DNA from: Aricia agestis
Lineage: Eukaryota; Arthropoda; Insecta; Lepidoptera; Lycaenidae
DNA: 64,000 nucleotides
Assembly (NCBI RefSeq): GCF_905147365.1
Contig: NC_056428.1
Span: forward strand, 27,248,001-27,312,000
Direction of reading: 5' to 3'
In this document: in pieces, positions 1 through 11,461 of the stretch
Layout: every line of letters starts with the position of its first letter
Numbering within the stretch: position 1 is the first letter of the stretch
Made by a program: the position numbers and the translations under genes
Notes under the pieces: model-generated
Database searches by the model: none
What the model saw: the letters and a program-made list of their open reading frames with translations, nothing else
Told to the model about the DNA's origin: nothing

Positions 1-2917
1 TTTGATAGTAATTTTAGGAATAATTGGCTACGCGTGTCGCCAAAGAGCCAAAGCTAAGAAAGAAGCTGTAAAAATGACCATGGTTCTCACCGGTTGCGAA
101 GACAATGAACCTCTCAGGCCGACTAACGTAAAACCGAATTTAGCAAAATTGCGAATAGTTAAAGAAGCTGAACTTCGAAGAGGTGGTATGCTTGGGTATG
201 GTGCTTTCGGTAAAGTGTATAAAGGTGTGTGGGTACCTGAAGGAGAAAATGTGAAAATTCCGGTGGCAATCAAAGTTCTCAAAGAAGGAACTGGAGCTAA
301 CACCAGCAAGGAATTCCTTGAGGAAGCATACATAATGGCCAGCGTCGAGCATCCAAATCTTCTTCAACTCCTTGCTGTGTGTATGACTAACCAAATGATG
401 CTAATTACGCAACTGATGCCACTGGGATGCTTATTAGATTACGTAAGGACACACAAGGAGAAAATTGGATCGAAAGCATTCTTAAATTGGTGCACTCAAA
501 TAGCCCGAGGTATGGCATACCTAGAAGAAAAGAGGCTCGTTCATAGAGATTTAGCTGCTCGAAATGTATTAGTACAGACACCAAATTGTGTCAAAATAAC
601 TGACTTCGGTTTGGCAAAACTATTAGATATTAATGAAGACGAGTACAAAGCTGCGGGTGGTAAGATGCCCATAAAGTGGTTAGCGTTGGAATGTGTTCAA
701 CATAGAATATTCACTCACAAAAGTGATGTATGGGCATTCGGTGTAACAATATGGGAGATATTGACCTATGGAAATAGGCCGTATGCTAATATTTCGGCCA
801 GAAACGTTCCCGAACTCATTGAGAATGGATTAAAATTACCTCAGCCTAGTATATGTACACTAGACATTTATTGTGTGATGGTGTCTTGTTGGATGTTGGA
901 TGCTGATAGTAGACCAACGTTTAAACAGCTAGCTGATACGTTCGCTGAAATGGCGAGAGATCCTGGAAGATATCTCGTGATTCCTGGAGACAAGTTCATG
1001 AGACTGCCATCCTATTCTACACAGGTAAGATCGATATAAATAATAGGTATATTAACTTTTTTCAAAAATAATATTGTAAAGTGCTTTCTTAAGTCTTTAC
1101 TTGTACCAAGTTAGAAGCCGGCCACATGAAGTTGCAGCAGATGACGTGCATAGCTGGGCATTAACTCGTTAATCTGTTAATCGTTAATTAACGAAGTTAA
1201 CATTTTGATTAACGGATTAACTTTTAAGTTAACTTTTTGAAATATTAACGGACTCGTTGACTTCCGTTAATATGCAGAAGTCCGTTAATCGTTAATTCAA
1301 TGCATACTATTTACCGCACGGCACCGAGGCGCGGCGCGGCGCGAAAACAGGTTCAGACGAAACAAAAACAATACTAGATACATTTTCAGGCGCATGCGAG
1401 TGAGAAGAGATTTGTTTCGTTTTATCATTCCATTACTCAGCGCCGGTGCTTATAGAGAGAGAGTGATTTGTTTATTGTTATTATAAATCATTTGCATGTT
1501 GATAAAAAAGAGTGCAGCATAATTTAGTTGGGTAGAATACAATAATTATAGAAGTATTTTGTTTTGTCCCTAACCTGTTAACTTCCAAAACCTTAAACCA
1601 ACAGGTTTTGTATATACACTAACGCAATGATATCAGTTACAACAAGGTCATATTATTACACATATCGAGGCCATATTATTACAGATTAACGATCAACGTT
1701 AACTTGCGTTAATTCGTCCGAAATGTAACTCTTTAACGTTTAACGAAGCTAACATTTTTCTTAACGGATTAACAATTAACGAAGTTAACTATTTGATTAA
1801 CGGTGCCCAGCTATGATGACGTGTCGTCGCGACACTAGTTTCTATGTATTTCTATGAATTCTTAGTGTTGCTAGCTTCATGTCGCTAGCTGCGGAGAGTA
1901 TTTCATAGAAATACATACAAACCAGTAGTGTCGCTGCGACACGTCGTCTGCGGTTGCTTCATGTCGCCCGCTGCCAATCGGCACCTTAATTGATTTCAAT
2001 AAATGACATTTTAAAATAAGCACATATTACATAACTAGGTTTCAATTTTTTGTTTCTAATTTCAGGATGAAAAGGAATTGATAAGAAACCTTTCATCGGC
2101 AATGGATGGTCCCGAACCATTAGTGGAAGCCGATGAATACCTGCAACCAAAGTTCAAAGCAATATCCCCGACTGCAACTACAAATTCAGGTTTAAATACT
2201 GGAGTAGACACACAAACTAATTCCTTAAAACCGTGTACTTCATCTTCGTGGGCTAACAACGTTAGCGCACCGGAAAATGCCGCGGGCGAGAATTCCAACC
2301 GACCGGAGACTTGGGATCAGGACCTTCTACGGTACAACAACTCTGCGAATCCCGATGACACAGAATTAAGACATTACTATAATAATGGTGTGTGTGCATC
2401 GGACAGTTCGAGTTCGAGATACTGTAGTGATCCTATGAAAACGAAGGACGGCATAGAAAACAAATTCGATAGCATGTCCAAGGTCAAAGAAGCTCAGGTA
2501 GGCAACCTAAAACTCAACTTGCCACTGGACGAGGACGACTATCTAATGCCGTCGCCGCAGCACAACCAGAATGCCTCCACATACATGGACTTAATAGGAG
2601 AAAATGGGGAGGGGCAGGAGATAAAAGACATTCGCTACAGCGGGTACGTGGCGTCGAAGAGATGCGTGGATAACCCTGAGTACTTGATGTCCGATCAGAG
2701 TATGCCGGCGCAAACGCTCGGCATACCGACCGAGCCTGTGCCATTGGAGTCCCTGTGCGTCAGCGAAGGCAGCGGCAGTGATTCCACTCCTAGACCAGGT
2801 CCCAGCAAATATTTGCCCCAGAAGTCGGTGGAAGAGGAGTCAATGTCTGACCACGAATACTATAACGACTTACAACGAGAACTTCAGCCTTTGCGTCGAA
2901 ACGAAACGACGGTGTGA
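1..2917 (+). CDS. Egfr: Epidermal growth factor receptor, 3' part (last two coding exons)
   Basis: Receptor tyrosine kinase of the EGFR/ErbB family. The window starts inside the gene, so the ectodomain and most of the transmembrane helix are missing. Exon A is 1-1024: end of the membrane helix, basic stop-transfer residues (ACRQRAKAKK), then the full kinase domain with glycine loop LGYGAFGKVYKG, catalytic VAIK, HRDLAARN and DFG, and activation-loop tyrosine in DEYKAAGGK. It ends at donor CAG|GTAAGA. Exon B is 2066-2917 (acceptor TTTCAG), phase 0, giving 624 residues in the window before TGA. The tail has the usual docking tyrosines: DEYLQPK, DDYLMPS, STYMDL, NPEYLM and HEYYND. It ends in ETTV, a PDZ-ligand-like C-terminus. 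The kinase looks intact, with no key residue missing. Boundaries rest on frame continuity and the conserved DEKELIRNLSSAMDGPEPLV junction. Confidence 0.95.
1115..1976. repeat. Palindromic foldback element split by the hAT insertion
   Basis: If the hAT copy and one target duplication are removed, the flanks form an imperfect palindrome. The left arm is 1115-1148 plus 1824-1860 (motifs ACATGAAG, ACGTGTCGTCGCGACACTA). The right arm is about 1897-1976 (TAGTGTCGCTGCGACACG, CTTCATGT). The element is therefore older than the hAT copy sitting in its left arm. Confidence 0.7.
1149..1815. mobile_element. Non-autonomous hAT element in the last Egfr intron
   Basis: A 667-bp element with perfect 12-bp terminal inverted repeats (CATAGCTGGGCA at 1149-1160 and its complement at 1804-1815). 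It is flanked by a perfect 8-bp target duplication ATGACGTG (1141-1148 and 1816-1823). An 8-bp duplication is diagnostic of hAT transposases. No coding capacity is visible. The interior is rich in repeated GTTAA/TTAAC motifs near both ends, possible subterminal transposase sites. Confidence 0.9.
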
Positions 2918-4620
2918 GTGTTAGTGGAGTTCTTTAGACTGATCTCTTACAAATGACTTTACTGCGCAGATGCGCCCCCGTGCCATTCAAAGATGGCTAG
3001 TGTTAGCTTGTTGACGAACATTAACTAAGTTTATTATAGTCAAGAACCAGTTTGTTATCTTCTACTTAATTATTTTTTGTAAAGAAAAATCTGTTACGAC
3101 TTGTATAAAACTAGGAGACTTAAGATTTCCTTCACAAAGTATATTTATTAATGTAGGTTAAGAAATACTATGATTGTTTTTAAAGACATTACAAAATATA
3201 ATTTTAATGTTAAACTGTGATATTTAGATGATAGTTACATTATGCGTTCAATTATAATATATCTACCTTCAATAGTTTCTTATTATCTAGTATTCTGTGT
3301 CATTATGTATTAGGTACGAGCACTAAGTTTACGGGATTCTTAACAAAACAATTTTTATTAATGACAATAATAGGAGTAGATATGTTATAAAATATTATTG
3401 CAGCTTAAATCAATGAACATAGGAACATTGCTCCGATTCATTTTCTGGTACGATTATTTCTTGCCAATTTGTCTAATCCATGTAAAGATCTTTTTGACTG
3501 ATCTTGCCTCTGATCAATGTCGTTGATTTAATACAATGATTTTGTTATGATCCAGTGACTGTATTCAATACAGAATTAATTTAAGTCTGTAAATAAATTA
3601 TCAAGCACAATAACGCTCAAAGTTATGAAATTCAAATAAACTTTATGATACCTTATTATAGAGTATCGACCAAGACCACGTCTGCCATTTGTATTGTAAA
3701 TACTAGGAATTTAAGAGTATTTTATACCTAAGGGCATGTTAAATAAGTAGCTGCATTGCTGCAGCAATATATGTATGTGCCATTCCAAAATCAACCTGTA
3801 AATAGGGAATACGTACAAAATATTTTAAAGTATGTAACTATTATTTAATAAAATAAATTCTGAATCATTTTTATTTTATGAATTACTGTTTGGCTGACAA
3901 AATAGTCCACAAACCTTACTTACCCGTATAAACACATGCCCCTTTGAAAGTCGTCAAAAATATCGCATGCAAGTATGTATTGCAATGTAGATTGCAACAG
4001 ATAAAATTAGCTAATGTTGCCAATATTTTTTTTATCAATAAAGTGTGTAAATAAATTAAGCATTAAAAAGCAATGAAAGAACTGAACGATATTATAAGTT
4101 TGACTTAATTATTTCATTATTTACCTTTCTTTTCTTTTTAGTTTTCAAATAAGTTTTAGCAAACTGACTTTTTGGTTGAAATGGGTATGCGGTATGCCTA
4201 ATTTAATAATATCTATTGACGCTTCACACTACTTCAGTCTGGCCCTGTGTATATTTCTAAGTACCTACATGATACTTTTAAACGAGGAAACTGGAATTTG
4301 GAAATTACTTAACTAAAGTTGAAGTAGCATAAAAATCGTAAGACATATTTCAGAGTTTTAGATACAACATTAAATAAATATTATATACTTAATAAGAAAA
4401 TTACAAACCGCATTTTATAGTTATACTAGTTTTTATGAAACGATATAATGCAACTTTTACCTACCGATATGCAAGCAATAAAGACACTAATGACAATGTA
4501 CATTAGAACCACATTAGAACTAACAATATTTGTAATAAATGTAGATATAAATGTGATGGAATGATATAGGTATACTTACCTTAATAAATGCAAATAAAGT
4601 TATTTTATTATTTTTAAGTC
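2918..4620 (+). other. Egfr 3' UTR and candidate polyadenylation sites
   Basis: AT-rich sequence with no credible coding potential following the Egfr stop. Canonical AATAAA hexamers lie at 3847-3852 and 3852-3857, and again at 4583-4588 and 4593-4598. The last pair is followed by a GT-rich stretch (GTCGTGTTTG at about 4619), as expected for a cleavage site. The 3' UTR is thus about 0.94 or 1.7 kb. Which site is used cannot be decided without transcripts. Confidence 0.5.
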
Positions 4621-4656
4621 GTGTTTGATTTATCCTTAGTCCTTAACTTCGAGGTC

Positions 4657-4812
4657 TGTTCATGTACCATCGAAGAAATATGATTCATAAATCATAGGCA
4701 GTTGACGGACCTACGTTTTGGTCGAAATATGTGATATAATATTATGTCAATTAAATGATCGTGATCTGTCGGCTGCCTATGAAATATGAATCAGCTTCTA
4801 TGATAGTAGGTA
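4657..4812. mobile_element. MITE of the GTACYATC...GAAGTTGATTC family, copy 1
   Basis: Begins GTACCATCGAAGAA and contains the family core GCAGTTGACGGACCTACG followed by a TGTCAATT / GTGATCTGTC stretch. The inverted end reads GAATCAGCTTCTATGATAGTAGGTAC. At least six other copies occur in this window (about 9980, 47584, 49860, 53928, 54605 and 56445). Confidence 0.7.
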
Positions 4813-5029
4813 CCTATGTCTCCACTCTCCAGGCTGTAACAAAAATACAAAAACAAGACTCCCGTACAACTTTAATACATTTTTTTTGCACATTTTTGCT
4901 CGGTATGAATAATGGCAACAGAAAAACACGTCACGAAATAATCAGTGGTATTCCTACGTTCATATTAATACTAAGATTAAAATAAAATAAATATTTAATT
5001 GGGGCTCCCATATATAAAATTGCCATTTT

Positions 5030-5660
5030 ATGGTACGGAACCCGGGTATACTACAGGGTATCGGGTAGCCAAATACAATAATTGCCAAAAGAACCTGGCT
5101 ATTCAAAGCAGCATGCCAGCTGTAGAGCCAACGGGGGACTTCTCATCGGCTGCTGCTTTTTAGGGTTCCGTACCCAAAGGGTAAAAACGGGACCCTATTA
5201 CTATGACTTCGTTGTCTGTCCGTCTGTCTGTCTGTCTGTCTGTATGTCTGTCTGTCTGTCTCCAGGCTGCAACTCAAGAACCGCTATAGCTAGACTTCTG
5301 AAATTTTCACAGATTATGTACGAGTATATCTGTTACCGCTATAACAACAAATACTAAAAATAAAATAAAGTTAATATTTAATATTAACTTTATTTTATAT
5401 TTAGTATACAAGAAATACCCATACAAGAAACGTGATTTATTTGGCCTTTTTAGCTCGTAATCAATGATGGTAACAGCTAAGCACTTGAAATTTTCACAAA
5501 AAACTTAATTACATTGTTTAATAAATAATAATAAAATGAAATAAAAGTAAACATTTAAGGAGGGCTCTCATACAAAAAACACAATTTTTGTCTACTTTTG
5601 CTCTATACCGGAACGGAACCCTTCGTGCGCGAGTCCGACTCGCACTTGGCCGATTATTGC
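5030..5660. repeat. Dispersed lepidopteran repeat with GGTTCCGTACCC and CGAGTCCGACTCGC motifs
   Basis: Contains the block GGTTCCGTACCCAAAGGGTA, a TCTG/TCCG microsatellite (5215-5262), CAGGCTGYAACTCAAGAACCG and the terminal CGAGTCCGACTCGCACTTGG. Partial copies recur at 5754-6000, 6630-6900, 6960-7200 and 8330-8450. An inverted copy lies at 46985-47360. I do not assign a class; no open reading frame longer than about 90 codons survives. Confidence 0.65.
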
Positions 5661-5753
5661 TTAAGGTACTACGGACTACTTTGGCTTAAGGTACTACGGA
5701 CTACTTTGGCGCAACTATCGACTAAGGTCCGAAGTATAGTAATATAATTTTTA

Positions 5754-8450
5754 GGGTTCTGTACCCAAAGGGTATAAACGGGATCCTATTACTAAGACTT
5801 CGATGTCTGTCCCTTTGTCTCCAGGCTGTAACTCAAGAACGGTAATTTTCACAAATTATGTATTTCTGTTGCCGCTATAACAAAAAATACTAAAAACAAA
5901 ATAAATTAAATATTTAAGGGGGGCTCCCATACAACAAACATGATTTTTCAAACATTTTTTGCTCGGTATCAATGATGACAACATATTAGCACTTACATAT
6001 TTTGTCATCATGGAATTGATTTTATTTATACTTTAATAAATAATAATTATTTATTTTTTTAATTCTTTGTTTACTACAATCTGTCTCCTGAGTATGGGAC
6101 ATTCAGCAGTATTTTGGTTGGTGCTGTTGTTGGCGCGCTCGGTATGTGACCTGTGTCACATCCTCTTATATGGGTGGTTCTACAAAAATTGGGTAACTTT
6201 TAGGGATATTTTGTTTACTGTAGTTTTTATGATAAATTTAGACAGCTTTGGGTTTAAAAGATGGGTAATATAATGAATATATTGTTGCAAATCGGGACAG
6301 TCATTTTTAGAGTATTTTTTAAAATATTTCGATTTTTCTGAATTTGACTGCCAGAGTCCTGACGAAGGTGACACAGTACTGATATATAAAGCAAACATAG
6401 GTATTAGAAATATATGACATTTGTGGCATTTATTAAACGCTTATAAACTATAATTATATCACTTTAATTATTTTAATGTATCAAGTTCTTAGTAAGTTAA
6501 ATATCGAAAAATATTTTGTGATAATGCGGGGAAAACACTATCACACCTTTATAAGAATTTTGACAATTGTAATTAACATTTTTTCTTACTTTTATGTACT
6601 TTTACTTAACAGTATACATTAATAATTAATATCAACAAACAACAGAATTAAAGTTTTCGTTTTTGTCCATCTGTCCGTCAGTACGTCCATCTGTCTATCT
6701 ATTTGTCTGTCACCAGGCTGTCTCTCAAGAACAGCGATGGCTAGATAGTTTTTATTTACACAAATAAAGTATAATTGTGTTGCAGCTATAACGAAAATAT
6801 AAAAATAATAACAAAATAAATATTTAAGAGGTCTCCCATACAAGAAACTTGATTTTTGTGCCCTTTTTTGCTCGATGTCAATAATGCAACCAGGTACTTT
6901 TATATACTCTAGAAATACTCAATTTTGTTCTTACTTTAATAATAAGCAATAAAATTATAACAACATAAATATTTAAGGGGTCTCCTATACAAATAATATA
7001 CTTTTTTGTCCTTTTAACTCAATGTCAATAATGGCACCAGGTGGGCAATTGAAATGTTCACAAAATACTTTTTTTTTTCTTCTTTAATAGTAGATACTTA
7101 ATAAAAATAAAATAAACACTTAAAGGGAGCTCTCATACGAAAATAGCCATTTTATGGCACGAGGGCTTCGTGCTGGAGACTGACTCGCACTTGACCTATT
7201 TTTTTTAAGTTAACCGTTTGCTTTCGAGGTTTCTTTAACATTTTTTTCTTTGCCCTTTATCCTTTTCTTAAGTACATTTTGTAATCTATGTTTTTCTTTG
7301 CTAATTCAGCTTATTTGAAGAGGTAGTTTGATTCTCGACAAGAAAGTCTTTTCAGCTTCTCTTTTCTTATTTAATATACTATCCTTCGGTCAAATCTGTC
7401 TTTTGTGGTAGGCGACATTATGTTTTACACTAAAATAAATAAACAAATGGTTAACACACCTTAATTGTTGTGATAAAAGGTATATATTATGTCTATGGAT
7501 AAAAGTGATCTTAAAGAAAAAAACATCGGTACTCTGGCAACATGTCAGTCCGTTGGCACGATTTCAGGCAAAGGACTGATGATTTCGACATAAATTTAAG
7601 GTTATAATTAAAATTAATGTTTCTTTCCGTATTTTCTAATATCGATATATTAAATTTTTACTAATCATAGTAAACAGTATAGAAATCAAAATAAAATTAA
7701 GATTTATAAGGAATTAACGACTTACCCACAGTACTGAGATTTTGACTGGCCCTGCGCAAGATTATGTCATATCCGACGAGCTAGCACTCATACTGTAATA
7801 GTGGCAAAGAAATGCTGCAGTTCTTAGCTGACAATATTACCAACTAAACATAATTAATAGGTATTTGACCATGTATACGTGTTTTTTTGTGAAAATGTTC
7901 GCATTTGAAAGTTACACAAAGGACTGACGAATGAAACCTATGACAAAGTTTCCTGTCTTTTTTAAATACATTCACACACATACATATACAGTCCTGAAAC
8001 TCGTTATTACGTTCATTAAAGATTGTAATTGTATATCGAGTTTTCTGAAATTAATCGTAGAATCTGATGTACAGTCTCTTAAATGAACGTTTTTGGGTTT
8101 GTGACAGGCCAAAGAACTGACGTTTTGAGCATACTCTTATAATTTTATACAATTTCTAATTAAATTACGTACCTGAAATTGAGTGACCAATTAAAGGAGA
8201 TTACATACTTTTAAAATTAAGTATAAAATCCTTAAAATATAATGTGATTTAATATTATATTGAATGGTGACAGCGAGTTACCCACTTTTTGTAGAATCAC
8301 CCATATAAATAATAATAAAATTTAAATAAAATTATTAATTAAGAGGAGCTCCCATACAAAAAACACATTTTTTACTATTTTTGCTCTATAATGGTACGGA
8401 ATCCCGAAACCCTACGTGCGCGAGTCCAACTCGCACTTGGGCGATTTTTA
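5754..8450. repeat. Intergenic stretch of degraded copies of the same dispersed repeat
   Basis: Between the Egfr 3' UTR and the next defined element I see only AT-rich DNA and decayed repeat copies. Each copy shows a TCTGTCC-rich block and a CTCCCATACAA...TTTTTGCTC block. The last one ends at 8408-8443 with CGCGAGTCCAACTCGCACTTGG. No gene is supported here. Confidence 0.55.
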
Positions 8451-8677
8451 TTTAGATCTCACGCAACACTAGCGTCTTTGGTTGCAAATCCCCACGCGGT
8501 AGCCCCTTACGTTAATGCTTCATAAAAGTACAAAAGCTGATAGAATTATTTCCAAATCAACTTATAGTTATAACTAGAAAAAGTGGGGCTTTCTTTAGAG
8601 TCCGACAGTCAGGCAACATATTTTGTTTCTCATACCTGAAAAAACGTTGTAGCGGACCAAAGAGTTGGAGGCTGAAC

Positions 8678-8955
8678 CAAGGGCGGATCCAGCTTTGGCG
8701 CCAGGGGGTCATCATCGATCCCGAGTCATGCGTTTGCCGTCAAACAAAGTATTAGGTAGGTATATTAAATTAATTAAATATTGAAATTTGAAAGTACATA
8801 AGTAAGTACTTAAATAAAATCTTAAAAATATATAAAATCAGTATGTTTAACAATTTTACTTAGTGGTTCACTTAAGACCTGGACTCAGCCCAGGGGGAGG
8901 GGGGGGGGGGGGGGCATAACCCCCATGACCCCTCCCCCCCCTGGATTCGCCCTTG
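8678..8955. mobile_element. hAT-type MITE with an internal G-run
   Basis: A 278-bp element starting CAAGGGCGGATCCAG and ending CTGGATTCGCCCTTG, flanked by a perfect 8-bp target duplication GGCTGAAC (8670-8677 and 8956-8963). Internally it carries G5-A-G16 (about 8893-8914) facing C-tracts (8919-8940), so it can fold into a GC hairpin or a G-quadruplex. Confidence 0.85.
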
Positions 8956-9392
8956 GGCTGAACATACTTGTTACCAGGGCCAAACCGAGACTTGTTACGA
9001 TTGTTAAAGTATGAACACTAACAGAATATAGTCTCAAGAAGGCCAAAAACAACAGATTGACAGATGACAGCTGGTCCGACAAGGCTTTAAATGAACGTGG
9101 GCGGGGTCGCTGCTGGTAAAGGAGAACTGTCAAAAATGGCGTTTTTGTATGATGATGTTAGTTCCTTTTTCCGCCACGTTTATTTAAAGCCTTGTCGAGC
9201 TCAAGGTTATCGTTAAATATGGCGTCCATTATTGACTTTAACCAAAAATTTGACATTTTGCATTATAGTTAAAGTTACAGTTATAGCTGTTAAAGTAATT
9301 TGGTCCAACCCACCCGAAATATTTGAAATAACGAATATAAACATATAATACTTGAGTAACTCATACATACTAAAAATAAAAGCAAGATACAT

Positions 9393-9412
9393 TTTATTCA
9401 ATAAAATTTATT
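9393..9412 (-). terminator. Possible distal polyadenylation signals for the wurst gene
   Basis: Two AATAAA hexamers on the minus strand (9393-9398 and 9407-9412) lie about 2 kb downstream of the DNAJC22/wurst stop codon. This is the clearest hexamer pair I found in that direction, but a 2-kb 3' UTR is only a guess. Confidence 0.2.
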
Positions 9413-9736
9413 CATCTTTATAAATTCAAATATCTTAATTATAATTAAAATTTAAAATACATATAAAATACCATATTTGGACAGATTTCGTTACGTTTAC
9501 GAGATTCCAGTAAAATACTTAATAATAATAAATTATAATTCTAAAAAGAATTCAAAAATAGCATTGATGACAATATTATCTAAATAAAATAATATTATAT
9601 AAGTTTTAAAATTAACATTTGGCATGTTAAATGCAAAAAACTGAGCAATGCCTTAAAATCTTAAATAAGTATCATTAAGTAAATATAACAACACTATTAT
9701 GCCAAGAAAAAATCCAGACAATCATTTGCCTGACTT

Positions 9737-10337
9737 AAGAGTCCGGGTGCCATCGCTATTCTCATACAAACGTAATACCAAGATAATTTCCCATACGAGA
9801 ATATTTACCATATTCGAGTTATTATTCAGCTTAAGATAGTAGATAATTACCTAGGTTCCTGTACAAAAATTCACTGCAAAATATTTGCATACAAAAAAAA
9901 TATCAACGATTACAATTTTGTATGTAAATATTTTAATCGTTCATATTTTTGTATGTAAATATTTTGCAGTGAATATATACCATCGAGGAAGTTGATTCCT
10001 TGCAATTGACAGACCAATGTTATTTGGTCGAATATGTCAATTCAATGTTAATTGTGATCTGTCAGCTGGGTTTGACTTAACGGAACCTAACTTCTTAGGT
10101 TCCCGATTTGTATAGGAATCAACTTCTCTGATAATACATACTTACCAAAAATATGAACGATTACAATATTTACATACAACATTGTAATAGTTCATATTTT
10201 TTGGTATGTAAATATTTTGCAGTGAAATAATTACTATTTTAAGCTGAATAATAACTCAAATATGGTAAATATTCTCGTATAGGAAAATTATCTTGGTATT
10301 ACGTTTGTATGAGAACTGCGATGGCACCCGGACTCTT
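9737..10337. mobile_element. 601-bp foldback element with ~105-bp inverted arms
   Basis: The left arm starts AAGAGTCCGGGTGCCATCGC and the right arm ends with its complement. The arms stay nearly identical for about 105 bp (9737-9842 against 10232-10337). Nested inside are shorter ATTTACATAC / GCAGTGAA inverted repeats and a copy of the GAAGTTGATTC MITE family (about 9978-10142). Confidence 0.85.
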
Positions 10338-11461
10338 CAATTATTTTTATATGCATTCAAGTGACAGATAAAATAAGCTCATAAACTTATATCTTAGCAA
10401 TAATCATTTAGTTGAAAGCTAACTAACTTATATAATATTAGCTAAAAGCTAAGAAGTTTAGAAAAATATAGAATTTATTAACCAGAACTTGCAAATTGCC
10501 AATGTAGACTTGTACGATGTCTTTGCACGTAAGTGTTGTGTAAGTTTTCTAAATAATCCTTATAATAGCTAGATGTTATAAATAAATACAGAATAGTAAA
10601 TAGCAAGAATAAGTCGCGTTGACTGAAGAACAGCGTCAATAGTCATAAAAGAAAGCTTGGTAAAAAAATCTATAAGAGTTGTGTAAAAGGTCCAGATTAG
10701 ACGTAATAATGAAATATCATCAGAAGTGTATAATATGTAAAATATTAGTAGTGTATGTATGTACTATGTATGTATGTAAGGGTGATATGACATAGGTTAT
10801 AGGTATATGCAATTCTTGAGCAATTTATCCTGAGACTCTGGCGCAGTTACAATCACACTCACCTTAAGGATTTCAACATTTCTTTGGCAGTCAAAAGTAC
10901 GGTGGCATAGTAATTACACAGTTACACAAGAAATGCTAAAAATACATTCGCTCTGCTAATAATCTACAAGCTATTAAGACAACTTATCTCTACCAAAATT
11001 ACACTAAAATATGGAATGGTTTCAGTGCAACCACATTTTAAAATCGTATAAAAATAAATAAACTACATTAAGCTTATACGAAATAGAAAGAAATGGAAGC
11101 GATATTTTCATCACCGACTTTAATGACTTGATAAATATAATTATTACCCACTATTAAAAAGAACTACAATAATTTGAGAAGAAAAAACTGGAATTTAAAA
11201 TTAAAGAAAAAGTATAAGTACACGATTTTGACTATTCAAAGTTAATTTGAGTCATTGAATCAATATCAACCTTATTTCTGTATCTGTTGAACTGCATGAT
11301 GCATCTAGTAAGCAACTTTATGAATCGTCAAATGCGAGTTCTGATTATGAATTTTTTAGGAGTTAAGTCTTTTCAATAGCGTTCTCAATTGGTTATTTTT
11401 GGCCAATCAAAATCGCCAGTGAATTTTTAAACTCCAGTCACAAACCCTTAGAAACAGATAA
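10338..11461. other. Region downstream of wurst, no gene seen
   Basis: AT-rich, non-repetitive-looking sequence between the foldback and the wurst stop codon. It may be 3' UTR of that gene on the minus strand. I see no conserved coding exon on either strand. Confidence 0.4.

Noticed and set aside
6067..6273. 68-codon hydrophobic frame, a possible small membrane protein
   Set aside because: AT-rich intergenic sequence; part of it recurs near 8280, indicating a repeat, and there is no conserved motif or start context.
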